From assembly GCA_000526575.1 (NCBI GenBank), contig JAGI01000001.1:62001-126000 (forward strand): DNA of 64,000 bases, written 5' to 3'. The translations under genes and the position numbers were made by a program. The notes below the pieces were generated by a model, which ran no database searches, was not told where the DNA came from, and was given only the letters and a program-made list of their open reading frames with translations. Each line of letters starts with the position of its first letter. The first letter of the stretch is position 1. Source of the DNA: Clostridium sp. 12(A). Its GTDB lineage: Bacteria; Bacillota; Clostridia; Lachnospirales; Lachnospiraceae. Below, one piece after another: positions 34,917 to 44,221 of the stretch.

Positions 34917-36074
34917 ATGACAAAAAAGAAGATGATTACAATCGCCGTAGCCGTAATCGCAGTCGTTGCGGTGGCAGGTCTGTTAATTCCAAGAATTCTG
35001 GGGGGTAATAAGGATGAGATCGTAGCAGAAGTTCCCCCTGCCGTCACTGTGGTAAAGCCGGAAAACAGAAGCATTCAGTTAAGCAGCGAACTGATAGGTA
35101 CCATTGAACCGGATAGTATTGTTTATGTTACACCACTTGCAAACGGTGAGATTACAAATGTTGGTGTACAGACCGGAGATATGGTAACGGCCGGCCAACT
35201 CCTTTGCGTCATTGATACAAAGCAGGTAGAAAGCTCTAAGATCACTGCGGAGACCGCAAGAGTCAGCTATGAGGATGCCAAAAAGAACTTAGACAGAATG
35301 ACCGTACTTTATCAGGCGGGAGATGTTGCTGAGGCAGATTATCAATCACTGGTAGATAAAGTACAGCTTGCAAAGCTTCAATATGATAATGCTAAGATTG
35401 GCTATAACATTCAGCTGGAAAGCAGCCAGGTGACAGCACCTATTTCTGGAAAGGTGGAGAGCTTTAATGTAAAGGCACATGATATGGTTGCTCCAAGCAC
35501 AGTTCTTTGTGTCATTTCCGGAGAAGGCGGCAAAGCGGTTAACTTTTATGTTCCAGAACGAATTGTAAATGGTCTTAAGACCGGTGATACCATTAAGGTG
35601 GAAAAGAATGGAACGGACCGTTCAGCAACCATCACTGAGGTCAGCACCATGATTGACCAGGCAAGCGGATTGTTTAAAGTAAAGGCATCCATACCAGATG
35701 GCAACACTCTGGCAACCGGTACCTCCGTGAAGCTCTATGTTGTGTCTCAGAAGGCAGACAATGTTCTGACCGTACCCGTCGACAGTGTTTACTATGAAGG
35801 CGGAAACCCATTTATTTATACATATGCAGATGGAAAACTGAAAAAGAATGCAGTAACCGTAGGTTTGGCTGATGACAGCTTTATGGAGGTCAAAGAGGGA
35901 ATAACCACGGATGATCAGGTGGTTGCTACCTGGACCAGTGAATTATACGACGGTTCTTTAGTGACTCTTTCAGATGGAAGCAGCAAGGAAAATCAGACAA
36001 CAGAAGAAACCGCATCTGAAAGCAAAACTGAGACAGAGGGAACCGCTTTAGAGACTTCTGGATCAGCACAGTAA
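34917..36074 (+). CDS. RND efflux membrane-fusion (adaptor) protein, HlyD/AcrA type
   Basis: A 385-aa protein. An N-terminal membrane anchor (about 6-27) is followed by split lipoyl halves (GEITNVGVQTGDMVTAGQLL, about 75-95, and APISGKVESFNVKAHDMV, about 172-190) around a short coiled-coil hairpin, then beta-barrel and membrane-proximal domains (VPVDSVYYEGGNPFIY). A Thr/Glu/Ser-rich tail of about 35 residues ends it. It links the RND pump to the outside face. Follows tetR by 23 bp. Confidence 0.93.
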   Translation: MTKKKMITIAVAVIAVVAVAGLLIPRILGGNKDEIVAEVPPAVTVVKPENRSIQLSSELIGTIEPDSIVYVTPLANGEITNVGVQTGDMVTAGQLLCVIDTKQVESSKITAETARVSYEDAKKNLDRMTVLYQAGDVAEADYQSLVDKVQLAKLQYDNAKIGYNIQLESSQVTAPISGKVESFNVKAHDMVAPSTVLCVISGEGGKAVNFYVPERIVNGLKTGDTIKVEKNGTDRSATITEVSTMIDQASGLFKVKASIPDGNTLATGTSVKLYVVSQKADNVLTVPVDSVYYEGGNPFIYTYADGKLKKNAVTVGLADDSFMEVKEGITTDDQVVATWTSELYDGSLVTLSDGSSKENQTTEETASESKTETEGTALETSGSAQ

Positions 36075-36086
36075 GGGGGCGGCCAT

Positions 36087-39000
36087 ATGGGAATAACGAA
36101 ACTTGCGCTAAAGCGCCCCGTCACCACCGTCTTAGTGGTAATAAGCCTTCTTGTATTCGGCTTATCCTCTGTGTTCTCTTCAAAGCTTGAACTGTTTCCA
36201 GAGATGAATTACCCCATCCTTACAGTCAGTACCATTTATCAGGGGGCCAGCCCTGAGGATGTAAACGATTTAATAACCAAGCCCATAGAAAATGAAGTAG
36301 GTACTCTATCGGGTATCAAAAATGTTCAGTCCACTTCCAAAGAGAATGTATCCATCATCATGCTGCAGTACGAGTACGGCACCAACATGGATAAGGCATA
36401 CTCTGACTTGAAAAAGAAGATGGATAACATAAAGCTTCCTGATGATGTAAAGGCTCCTACCATTATGGAGATTGATATCAGCGCTATGCCAGTTATGACT
36501 CTGGCGGTCAATGATACCACACAGGATAATCTTTATAACTTTGTTAAAAGCGACATTGTTCCGGAATTTGAAAAGATTTCTTCCATCGCAAGCATTGATA
36601 CCAATGGTGGACGGGAAGGTTATATCAAGGTCCGTTTAAATCCGGAAAAGTTAAACCAGTATCACTTAAATATGAATTCCATTGTCCAGTCCATCAAAGC
36701 GGCTGACTTCAGTTATCCGGCAGGTACCACGGGAGTCGGAAGCAGAAATCTGGCGGTTAGTACATCTGTCGATGTAAACACAGCAGAAGAGCTTAAGAAA
36801 GTCCCGGTGGTAGCTGGAAATGGCAAGACCATTTATCTGGAAGATATTGCAGAAATCGGCGATACAGTTAAGAAACAGGATGCCATTGGCCGGTATAATG
36901 GAAAAGATACCATTACCTTATCTGTGAACAAACAGCAAAAGAGCAGTGCCATTGATGTTTCCAAGCAGGTGAAAAAGACCATTGAAACCTTAAAAGCAGA
37001 CCATAAGAATCTGGATATCGTAGTCATTGACGACACCAGCAATCAGATCAAAGCATCTTTAGACAGCGTATTAGAGACGATGATCCTTGCCGTTATTATT
37101 TCCATGGTCATCATCTATCTCTTCTTTGGAGATATCAAGGCTTCCCTGATTGTCGGAAGCTCCATACCAGTTTCCATACTGGTTGCCCTCATCTTAATGT
37201 CAGCCATGGGATTTTCCATGAACTTAATTACCATGAGTGCCATCGTTTTAGGTGTAGGTATGATGGTAGACGATTCCATTGTAGTATTAGAGAGCTGCTT
37301 TCGAGCTCATAAAGATGAGGATTATGAAGGGTCTGCGGTGGAGGGTACCAAGCTGGTGCTCCAGTCCATTTTAGGTGGTACCATTACAAAGTGCGTTGTA
37401 TTCATTCCTCTTGTATTCCTTGCTGGTCTGACAGGTCAGATCTTTAAGCCACTTGGCTATACCATTGTATTTTGTATGATGGCCTCTCTGCTTTCAGCGA
37501 TGACCATTGTTCCGCTTTGCTATACCAAATACCGTCCAGTGGAAAAACACAACTCTCCATTAGGTGGTATTATAAAGTCCCTGCAGCACGGTTACCGTAA
37601 TTTAATCGGAAGGCTTCTTAACAGGAAAGCAATGGTTCTCATAGTATCCGTGCTCCTTTTAGTTGCTTCCTTCATGCTGGCAGGAAAGATTGGCTTTGAG
37701 CTGATGCCTGAGGTGGATCAGGGTACCATTTCCATTACAACAAAAGTGAAACCAGGTCTTAAGATAGAAGAGGTAGATAAGATTCTTCAAAAGGTAGAGA
37801 CCATTGTAAGTCAGGAAGAAGACTTAAAATCATATACCTTAACCTATGGCGGATCGGCCGTCAGCTTAAATAGTTCCTCAGATGCAACCCTGACCGCTTA
37901 CTTGAAATCTGACAGAAAGCTAAGCACCAAACAGATCATTAACAAATGGAAGAAAGAGATGGGTCAGCTTCCTGACTGTAACGTTTCTCTTAAATCAACT
38001 TCCAGCATGGAGTCTGGCGGCTCGAAAAATGACTATGAAGTTATCTTAAAGGGAGCCCAGCTTGAACGTCTGAAAAGCACAGCCGATCAGATGGTATCCG
38101 AGCTTACGGCTCGCCCAGAGCTTATTAAGGTCCATTCTGATCTTGAAAATGCCGCTCCGGTTATAAAAATCAAGGTAGACCCCATTAAGGCCGCTGCCGA
38201 AGGTATCGCACCAGTGACTGCAGGCGGAATGCTCAACAGTATGTTAAGCGGAGTGGAGGCCACCAACTTTGATCGGGATGGTCAGGAAATATCCGTTAAG
38301 GTAGAATATCCGGAAGACTCCTATGATACCCTTGATAAAGTGGAGGGAATCATGGTGCCTAATGGAACCGGCGGTTCTGTGGCTCTCACAGACATTGCTT
38401 CTGTTGGATACGAAGACAGCCCTGCTACCATTACAAGAAAGAACAAACAGTATCAGGTTACTGTAACCGGTTCCTTTACGGATAAGGTTAAAACAGAAAA
38501 AGACAAACAAAAGGCCATTAAGGAAATTGATGATCAGGTGGTGAATAAATATTTATCCGATACCATCACCAGAGGTCAAAACAGCGAGGCAGAATCCATG
38601 TCCGAAGAGTTCGGAGGACTGTTCCTTGCAATTGCAACGGCTATTTTCCTGGTGTTCGTCGTATTGGCAGCCCAGTTTGAATCACCAATATTCTCTCTCA
38701 TGGTTATGGCTACCATCCCATTCAGCTTTATCGGTGCCTTTGGGCTCATGCTCATAACCAATGTAAGCATCAGTATGACCTCGCTTCTTGGTTTCCTGGT
38801 GCTCATTGGTACGGTTCTTAACTCCGGTATCCTTTACGTGGATTGTGCCAACCAGTATAATGAAACCATGGATACCAGAAGTGCTGTTATTGAGGCAGGA
38901 TTTACACGACTCCGCCCCATTCTTATGACAGCGTTAATCGCCATCTTATCTCTGATTCCTCTTGCAAGAGGTGGAGAGAATGGAGAGATGATGCAGGGCC

Positions 39001-39116
39001 TTGCCCTTGTTAACATCGGAGGACTTGCGTCTTCCACCCTTTTATCCCTTCTGGTACTCCCAGTGCTCTATTCTATTTTGAGAGGGAAGAAAAAGGAGAA
39101 AAAAGTACCTTCATAA
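36087..39116 (+). CDS. RND family efflux pump (HAE/AcrB type)
   Basis: A 1009-aa pump with 12 spans and two large extracytoplasmic loops. LALKRPVTTVLVVISLLVFG opens it; the proton-relay aspartate pair is in GVGMMVDDSIVVLES (about residues 388-402). The loops carry SVSTIYQGASPEDVNDLI-like porter segments. Spans cluster at 14-31, 330-480, 515-535 and 850-1000. It pumps small hydrophobic compounds or lipids with H+. Twelve bp after the adaptor gene. RND pumps of this size are typical of diderms but also occur in Clostridia. Confidence 0.95.
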   Translation: MGITKLALKRPVTTVLVVISLLVFGLSSVFSSKLELFPEMNYPILTVSTIYQGASPEDVNDLITKPIENEVGTLSGIKNVQSTSKENVSIIMLQYEYGTNMDKAYSDLKKKMDNIKLPDDVKAPTIMEIDISAMPVMTLAVNDTTQDNLYNFVKSDIVPEFEKISSIASIDTNGGREGYIKVRLNPEKLNQYHLNMNSIVQSIKAADFSYPAGTTGVGSRNLAVSTSVDVNTAEELKKVPVVAGNGKTIYLEDIAEIGDTVKKQDAIGRYNGKDTITLSVNKQQKSSAIDVSKQVKKTIETLKADHKNLDIVVIDDTSNQIKASLDSVLETMILAVIISMVIIYLFFGDIKASLIVGSSIPVSILVALILMSAMGFSMNLITMSAIVLGVGMMVDDSIVVLESCFRAHKDEDYEGSAVEGTKLVLQSILGGTITKCVVFIPLVFLAGLTGQIFKPLGYTIVFCMMASLLSAMTIVPLCYTKYRPVEKHNSPLGGIIKSLQHGYRNLIGRLLNRKAMVLIVSVLLLVASFMLAGKIGFELMPEVDQGTISITTKVKPGLKIEEVDKILQKVETIVSQEEDLKSYTLTYGGSAVSLNSSSDATLTAYLKSDRKLSTKQIINKWKKEMGQLPDCNVSLKSTSSMESGGSKNDYEVILKGAQLERLKSTADQMVSELTARPELIKVHSDLENAAPVIKIKVDPIKAAAEGIAPVTAGGMLNSMLSGVEATNFDRDGQEISVKVEYPEDSYDTLDKVEGIMVPNGTGGSVALTDIASVGYEDSPATITRKNKQYQVTVTGSFTDKVKTEKDKQKAIKEIDDQVVNKYLSDTITRGQNSEAESMSEEFGGLFLAIATAIFLVFVVLAAQFESPIFSLMVMATIPFSFIGAFGLMLITNVSISMTSLLGFLVLIGTVLNSGILYVDCANQYNETMDTRSAVIEAGFTRLRPILMTALIAILSLIPLARGGENGEMMQGLALVNIGGLASSTLLSLLVLPVLYSILRGKKKEKKVPS

Positions 39117-39124
39117 ATAACACG

Positions 39125-39172
39125 TCCCTGCCTCATTGCCAGATATGGAAGAATGTGGTTTGCAGGCAGGGA
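39125..39172 (+). repeat. Intra-operon hairpin between the RND and TolC-like genes
   Basis: TCCCTGCCT (39125-39133) pairs with AGGCAGGGA (39164-39172). No T-tract follows, so it is more likely an RNA-processing or stability element than a terminator. Confidence 0.5.
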
Positions 39173-39216
39173 TACAACTGTGATATGATAGAATTACCAA
39201 ATAAGGAGGATTAAGG

Positions 39217-40365
39217 ATGAGAAAGTGGAAACTGATAAGTGCATGCTGTCTTTCGGCAGTGCTTGCCTTTTCCGGACCGGCAGCCACTGCCTGGGCCGGC
39301 AGCCCGGAGTTTGCAAGAACTCCTGAGGAGTGGGCGAGACTGAGGGACAATGTGATGGAATACGATGAGCTGGCAGGCCTGATCCGTGAATATAATGTAA
39401 CCGTTCAGAAAAATCAGCTTACTATTAATGATAAGAAAAAAGATGACAAAGTCACCCGTGATGAGTATGCTCAGGCTTACCGTGATGCAGCCTTTGATGC
39501 GAGAAGCAATATTACAGGCGATGATGCAGTAGCAGATGCTCAGGCCCAGGTTACAGCAGCTCAGGCTGATGAAACTGCCGATAAAATGACGGAAGATTTA
39601 ACAGTCGACCAGCTCACCTTTGATCAGCAGGAAGCCAATCTTGTTGCTTCTGCACAGTCCTCAATGATATCATATTTTCAACAGAAATTAGAACTGGAGT
39701 CAGCAAAGGACAGCTTAGAATATATGGAGGCCCAATATCAGTCAGCCCTTGTAAAACAGGGCGCAGGAATGGCTACGTTATCGGATGTTCTTGGTGCAAA
39801 GGAGAGCGTTCAGAGCACCCAGGCAACGGTTGAGAAGCTTAGTGGTAGTTTGGAAGAGACGAGACAAAAACTTCTTGTCATGCTGGGCTGGAAATATAAT
39901 GATACTCCTGAAATAAAGGATATTCCGGCTGTTAATTTTGACCACATTGCCTCTATGAATCCAGAAACGGATAAGGACGCAGCCCTGGAGAATAATTATA
40001 CCTTCAAAATTAATAAGAGAAAGCTGTCTAATGCTGTGGCAGAAATAACGAAAGAGACGTTAAAACGGACTGTTTCCAGCAATGAGGAGAATATTAAATC
40101 AGAAGTTGTAAAGAATTATCAATCCGTTCAACAGGCCAAGGCAGCCTATGATCAGGCGGCAGCAGAATTTGAACTGGAAAGTAAGAACATGGAAACAGCG
40201 GAACATAAGCAACAGGTAGGTACCTTAAGCAGGCTTGATTATATGAAGCAGAAGAATGCATTCAATACGAAGAATCTCTCTCTAAAGAAAGCCCAGCTTG
40301 CACTGTTCCAGGCAGTCCAGACCTATGATAATGCAATCAAGGGGCTGGCTTCGGCAGGAGGCTGA
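39217..40365 (+). CDS. TolC-like secreted coiled-coil protein 1
   Basis: A 382-aa protein with a signal peptide (MRKWKLISACCLSAVLAFSG, cleavage near AWA). The mature N-terminus (TPEEWARLRDNVMEYDELAG) is followed by long Ala/Gln/Glu-rich helices in two repeats, as in outer membrane efflux proteins: LESAKDSLEYMEAQY, LKKAQLALFQAVQTYDNAIK. No beta-strands for a full outer-membrane barrel are obvious. Preceded by AAGGAGG and 100 bp after the pump. It presumably extends the pump conduit through the wall (inference). Confidence 0.8.
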   Translation: MRKWKLISACCLSAVLAFSGPAATAWAGSPEFARTPEEWARLRDNVMEYDELAGLIREYNVTVQKNQLTINDKKKDDKVTRDEYAQAYRDAAFDARSNITGDDAVADAQAQVTAAQADETADKMTEDLTVDQLTFDQQEANLVASAQSSMISYFQQKLELESAKDSLEYMEAQYQSALVKQGAGMATLSDVLGAKESVQSTQATVEKLSGSLEETRQKLLVMLGWKYNDTPEIKDIPAVNFDHIASMNPETDKDAALENNYTFKINKRKLSNAVAEITKETLKRTVSSNEENIKSEVVKNYQSVQQAKAAYDQAAAEFELESKNMETAEHKQQVGTLSRLDYMKQKNAFNTKNLSLKKAQLALFQAVQTYDNAIKGLASAGG

Positions 40366-40369
40366 TACG

Positions 40370-41587
40370 ATGAAAAATAAAAAAGTCTGGCCAATTTGTC
40401 TGGCCGCACTGCTTACTGCTTCATCGGTTCTCCCGGCCTATGGTGCAGTTGGACCTGGTCAGGCAGAAAAACCTATTCCAGAAGGGATAACTACAGAGCA
40501 GTGGAATCATTTAAATGATAATACCATTGAATTTGAAGAACTCTCTAATCTGGTAAGATATTATAATCCTGATTTGCAGAACCTGGTGAATTCAATCAAT
40601 GCTAATGTGGAAAATCTTGAGTACATTTATGGTGAGCTGACAGGGATAGAGATGAAAGATAACATAAAGAATCTTGAAGATCAAGCTAAAGCACTTAAGC
40701 CTACTGGTCTGACAGATGAAAATGGAATCCCTATGTATAAGATTCTGGAGGGGACGGTAAAGGGGATTAAGTCCAATACGGATAAGATGCAAAGGACCAT
40801 TAAAAAGCTTAAGCAGCCTAATTCAGCCATCAATACTGGAATTACTGAGGCCACGAGAAAATATGAGTATTATGCTGACCAGATTATGATAGGATACAAC
40901 AGTGCGGTCGCAAACCAGGCACTCCTTCAAAAGGCAACGGAGCTGAGTAATTCTGCTTATGAGGCGCAGCAATTAGGCCTTACGATCGGAACGGCAACAC
41001 AGACGGATGTTCTGTCTGCTAAAAAGGAACTGCTTTCCGCCCAATCCTCCCTACTAAGCCTGAATCATACGGTTGATGGCCTTCGTCGTTCCCTGGGACT
41101 GATGACCGGTTACTCAGCAGATGCGTCTCCTGAGATTGGAGGTCTTCCGGAACTGGATCTGCAGCAGATTACCTCTCTTGATTTGGAAGCCGATACAATA
41201 AAGGCCATTGGCAATAATTATGAACTTATCAAAATTCGCAGGGCCAATTCCAACAAGACCACCACTGGTATCGCTCAAAAACAGGCAGATGTATCAGAAG
41301 GAGAGCAAAATGTGGCAGTCACCGTGCAGTCCTTCTATCAAAATCTAAAGCAGGCCAAAACAGCCTATGATGCGGCTCTCACTTCCTTTGAGAAGGCGGG
41401 GCTTGATAAAGGAAAGGCTGAGCGCTCCTTCCAGATGGGTATGCTGAGCAAAATTACATACCTTCAGTCCCAGATGGCTTATTTGCAGGCAGAGGGAGCG
41501 AAGGAAAGCGCATACTCAGAGCTGTATCAGGCTTACACCACATATCAGTGGGCAGTAAAAGGCGTTATTATTGATTCTGGGAAGTAG
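40370..41587 (+). CDS. TolC-like secreted coiled-coil protein 2
   Basis: About 405 aa from the ATG at 40370 (MKNKKVWPICLAALLTASSV), with GCAGGAGG upstream and 4 bp after the first TolC-like stop. Signal peptide with cleavage near AYGA. The same N-terminal plan (TTEQWNHLNDNTIEFEELSN) and helical repeats as its neighbour, so the pair is a diverged tandem duplication. Its last 20 bp overlap the convergent spoIIR. Two paralogues could form a mixed oligomer (inference). Confidence 0.8.
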   Translation: MKNKKVWPICLAALLTASSVLPAYGAVGPGQAEKPIPEGITTEQWNHLNDNTIEFEELSNLVRYYNPDLQNLVNSINANVENLEYIYGELTGIEMKDNIKNLEDQAKALKPTGLTDENGIPMYKILEGTVKGIKSNTDKMQRTIKKLKQPNSAINTGITEATRKYEYYADQIMIGYNSAVANQALLQKATELSNSAYEAQQLGLTIGTATQTDVLSAKKELLSAQSSLLSLNHTVDGLRRSLGLMTGYSADASPEIGGLPELDLQQITSLDLEADTIKAIGNNYELIKIRRANSNKTTTGIAQKQADVSEGEQNVAVTVQSFYQNLKQAKTAYDAALTSFEKAGLDKGKAERSFQMGMLSKITYLQSQMAYLQAEGAKESAYSELYQAYTTYQWAVKGVIIDSGK

Positions 41588-42218
41588 TAGGTTCTTCCTT
41601 CTTCAATAAAAGATCCGCAAGCTTCAGCCTGACATGGATTTTCGTATTATCTTTGTTTAATTTTAAATAATCCGATGGATCTAAGGATTCTCTTAGAATC
41701 TCCTTGGAGGTATCGGGAACAACCGCATAGGAAGAATCCACAAAACAGAGCGGAGGATAAAGGACACACCACCAGTTGCGTCCTTTGCCTTCGCCTATTT
41801 TTACCCTGACCGCTTCATAGTTTCCGCATGGGAACACCATATCACCGTAGGTCTTGGTAGGAAAATAAGTTGTGGCCAGTTCCATATGTGCGGGATAATC
41901 ATATCCCAGAGTCTTCATGTACGTTTCTGCTTTTTTCTCCAGTCGGTTCTTATGGGATCTGACGTATATTTTTGTTTCTTCTAAAGATGCATTTTCTCCC
42001 ATTTCCTCATATATTGTGTTTAAGAGCATGGTGCGGACCTTCAATTTTAAATTCTGATCTTCTGTGCTGTCGCTGTTTGCCAGGACGTGAAACCTTAAAA
42101 TTTCAGGTGCGATCCGGGCGGCCATGGCTTCCTCTGCGTTTCTTTCCTCTGACATAGAAAATAAAAGTGCAAGCAATAAGCATGTAATACATAAGAATAA
42201 ATCACGTTTCTGTTTCAT
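41568..42218 (-). CDS. spoIIR: Stage II sporulation protein R
   Basis: A 216-aa secreted signal protein. An N-terminal hydrophobic segment (about 6-22) is followed by family motifs RFHVLANSDSTEDQNLKLKV, YFPTKTYGDMVFPCGNYEAV, and IGEGKGRNWWCVLYPPLCFV. In B. subtilis it leaves the forespore and triggers SpoIIGA to activate sigma-E in the mother cell. Ribosome site AAAAAGGAG. A sigma-F-like promoter lies at 42251-42280. Its presence implies an endospore former. Confidence 0.96.
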   Translation of the reverse strand: MKQKRDLFLCITCLLLALLFSMSEERNAEEAMAARIAPEILRFHVLANSDSTEDQNLKLKVRTMLLNTIYEEMGENASLEETKIYVRSHKNRLEKKAETYMKTLGYDYPAHMELATTYFPTKTYGDMVFPCGNYEAVRVKIGEGKGRNWWCVLYPPLCFVDSSYAVVPDTSKEILRESLDPSDYLKLNKDNTKIHVRLKLADLLLKKEEPTTSQNQ

Positions 42219-42246
42219 TGGGCTTCTCCTTTTTTCTGGAATCTAT

Positions 42247-42274
42247 TTGTAATTGTAACCATATGTGCTATAAT
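42247..42274 (+). promoter_or_regulatory. ddl: Sigma-A promoter for ddl
   Basis: TTGTAA (42247-42252), 16-bp spacer, TGC-extended TATAAT (42269-42274), 40 bp before the ddl ATG. Confidence 0.7.
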
Positions 42275-42280
42275 ATAAAC
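42251..42280 (-). promoter_or_regulatory. spoIIR: Sigma-F-like promoter for spoIIR
   Basis: On the minus strand: GTTTA (42280-42276), exactly 15 bp, GGTTACAATT (42260-42251), matching the B. subtilis sigma-F pattern GywTA-N15-GGnnAnAnTw as I recall it. It ends 33 bp before the spoIIR start and overlaps the ddl promoter on the other strand. Confidence 0.6.
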
Positions 42281-42314
42281 GCTGTAAAATCAAGAAATTG
42301 GCAAGGAGATTAAA

Positions 42315-43379
42315 ATGGGCAAAAAAAATGCGGTTGTACTGTTTGGCGGCCAGTCTTCAGAGCATGTAGTTTCCTGCATGTCGGTCATCAATGTTATTAA
42401 CCATATCAATAGAGAAATATACGATCTTCTTCTGATCGGAATCACGGAAGACGGTCACTGGATCAAAACAGATTCTGTAGAAGCCATTCAGGACGGATCA
42501 TGGAAAAACGGCAGTGTATCTGCAGTGTTATCTCCGGATGCTACCATGAAGAGCGTGATTTTATTAGATGGAGAAAAAACAGAGCTTGTAAAGGCAGATG
42601 TAGTATTTCCTGTGCTCCATGGCCTGTATGGAGAGGACGGGACCATTCAGGGCCTGTTAGAGCTTTCCGGTATCCCCTACGTTGGATGTGGCGTGTTATC
42701 CTCCGCTGTGTCCATGGATAAATTATATACGAAGATCATTGTCAAGGATTTAGGCGTCAGACAGGCGGATTACATAGCAGTGATGCGTCATGAATTACAT
42801 GATTTAGACCCGATTGTAAAAAAGGTGGAAGATAAATTTACCTATCCGGTATTCGTAAAGCCATCCAATGCAGGCTCCTCTAAAGGCGTAAGCCGTGCAG
42901 AAGATGGAAGAGAATTAAAAGAAGCTCTCATTTTGGCAGGAGAGCATGACCGTAAGATTCTGGTAGAAGAGATGATTGTAGGCCGTGAGATCGAATGTGC
43001 AGTCTTTGGTGGAGGCAACACACCGGTAGAGGCCTCCGGAGTTGGCGAGATCGTGGCAGCTGCTGAGTTTTATGATTTCGATGCCAAATATTATAATTCC
43101 GAATCAAAAACAGTCGTAGACCCAACGCTCCCAGAAGGAGCAGCGGAAACAATCAAAAGCGCAGCAAAGGCCATCTTCCAGGCAGTAGACGGCTACGGTC
43201 TGGCAAGAGTGGATTTCTTTGTAAAAGAAGATGGAACCGTGGTATTTAATGAGATCAATACCATGCCTGGCTTTACTGCCATCAGCATGTATCCCATGCT
43301 GTGGGAGCATGCAGGCATTACAAAGGAAGAACTGGTGAACCGCTTACTAAAGCATGCAGCGGACCGCTCCCAGTCCTAA
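42315..43379 (+). CDS. ddl: D-alanine--D-alanine ligase
   Basis: A 354-aa ATP-grasp enzyme of peptidoglycan precursor synthesis. Motifs: VLFGGQSSEHVVSCMS, HGLYGEDGTIQGLLELSGIP, VKPSNAGSSKGVSR, and EINTMPGFTAISMYP. The omega-loop tyrosine motif EFYDFDAKY marks a D-Ala:D-Ala rather than a D-Ala:D-Lac (VanA-type) enzyme. Followed after 12 bp by murI, so two wall-precursor amino-acid steps are co-transcribed. Confidence 0.96.
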   Translation: MGKKNAVVLFGGQSSEHVVSCMSVINVINHINREIYDLLLIGITEDGHWIKTDSVEAIQDGSWKNGSVSAVLSPDATMKSVILLDGEKTELVKADVVFPVLHGLYGEDGTIQGLLELSGIPYVGCGVLSSAVSMDKLYTKIIVKDLGVRQADYIAVMRHELHDLDPIVKKVEDKFTYPVFVKPSNAGSSKGVSRAEDGRELKEALILAGEHDRKILVEEMIVGREIECAVFGGGNTPVEASGVGEIVAAAEFYDFDAKYYNSESKTVVDPTLPEGAAETIKSAAKAIFQAVDGYGLARVDFFVKEDGTVVFNEINTMPGFTAISMYPMLWEHAGITKEELVNRLLKHAADRSQS

Positions 43380-43391
43380 AGGAGAGGTATC

Positions 43392-44210
43392 ATGGCAGAT
43401 AGAAATTCACCCATTGGAGTCTTTGACTCCGGGGTAGGCGGACTTACGGTAGTCCGGGAAATTATGAGGCAGATGCCAGAGGAACGGTTGGTGTATTTTG
43501 GCGATACGGCAAGAGTTCCTTATGGAACCAAATCAAAAGATACCATCGTCCGCTACACGAGACAAAACATACGATTTTTGATGACTCAGGATGTGAAGGC
43601 CATTGTCATTGCATGCAATACTGCTACAGCCTTTGCTCTTGAGACCGTGGAAAAGGAGCTGGATATTCCTGTAATCGGAGTCATCCATGCAGGCGCAAAG
43701 ACAGCAGTGGAAGCCACCAGAAATGGAAAGATTGGTATCATAGGAACAGAAGGTACCATACGAAGCGGAGTTTATACCAAGGTGATGGAAGAGATGAAAG
43801 GCGGCCTTGAGGTAATTGGAAAGCCATGCCCCTTATTTGTTCCTTTGGTAGAAGAAGGACTCCTTCATGATTCAGTAACCGATGAAATCGCTTCCAGGTA
43901 TTTATCTGAATTAAAAGGGAAGTTTATTGATACACTGGTACTGGGCTGCACTCATTATCCTTTGCTTCGCTCCACCGTAGGCCGGGTGATGGGACCTGAG
44001 GTCACGCTGGTGAATCCGGCTTATGAAACCGCACTGGAATTAAAGCAGGTTTTAAGCGAGAGCCAGCTCTTAAACGAGGAAAATGAATCCTCCCAGGACA
44101 AATACCGGTTTTATGTCAGCGATCTGGCAGAGAAGTTTACTAATTTTGCTTCCTCCATTCTTCCTGACCAGGTAAAACAGACGAAGAAGATCAATATTGA
44201 AGAGTTCTAA
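43392..44210 (+). CDS. murI: Glutamate racemase
   Basis: A 272-aa enzyme giving D-glutamate for peptidoglycan. Both catalytic cysteine regions are present (VIACNTATAFAL and LVLGCTHYPLLR), with the N-terminal IGVFDSGVGGLTVVREI and FGDTARVPYGTKS. Ribosome site AAAGGAGAGG. Middle gene of ddl-murI and a DUF1934 gene, with 11-12 bp gaps. Confidence 0.97.
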   Translation: MADRNSPIGVFDSGVGGLTVVREIMRQMPEERLVYFGDTARVPYGTKSKDTIVRYTRQNIRFLMTQDVKAIVIACNTATAFALETVEKELDIPVIGVIHAGAKTAVEATRNGKIGIIGTEGTIRSGVYTKVMEEMKGGLEVIGKPCPLFVPLVEEGLLHDSVTDEIASRYLSELKGKFIDTLVLGCTHYPLLRSTVGRVMGPEVTLVNPAYETALELKQVLSESQLLNEENESSQDKYRFYVSDLAEKFTNFASSILPDQVKQTKKINIEEF

Positions 44211-44221
44211 AGGAGTTTACT

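Noticed and set aside
41568..41587. Frameshift artefact explaining the TolC-like/spoIIR overlap
   Set aside because: Both C-termini read smoothly in their families' style, and neither frame shows a break nearby.
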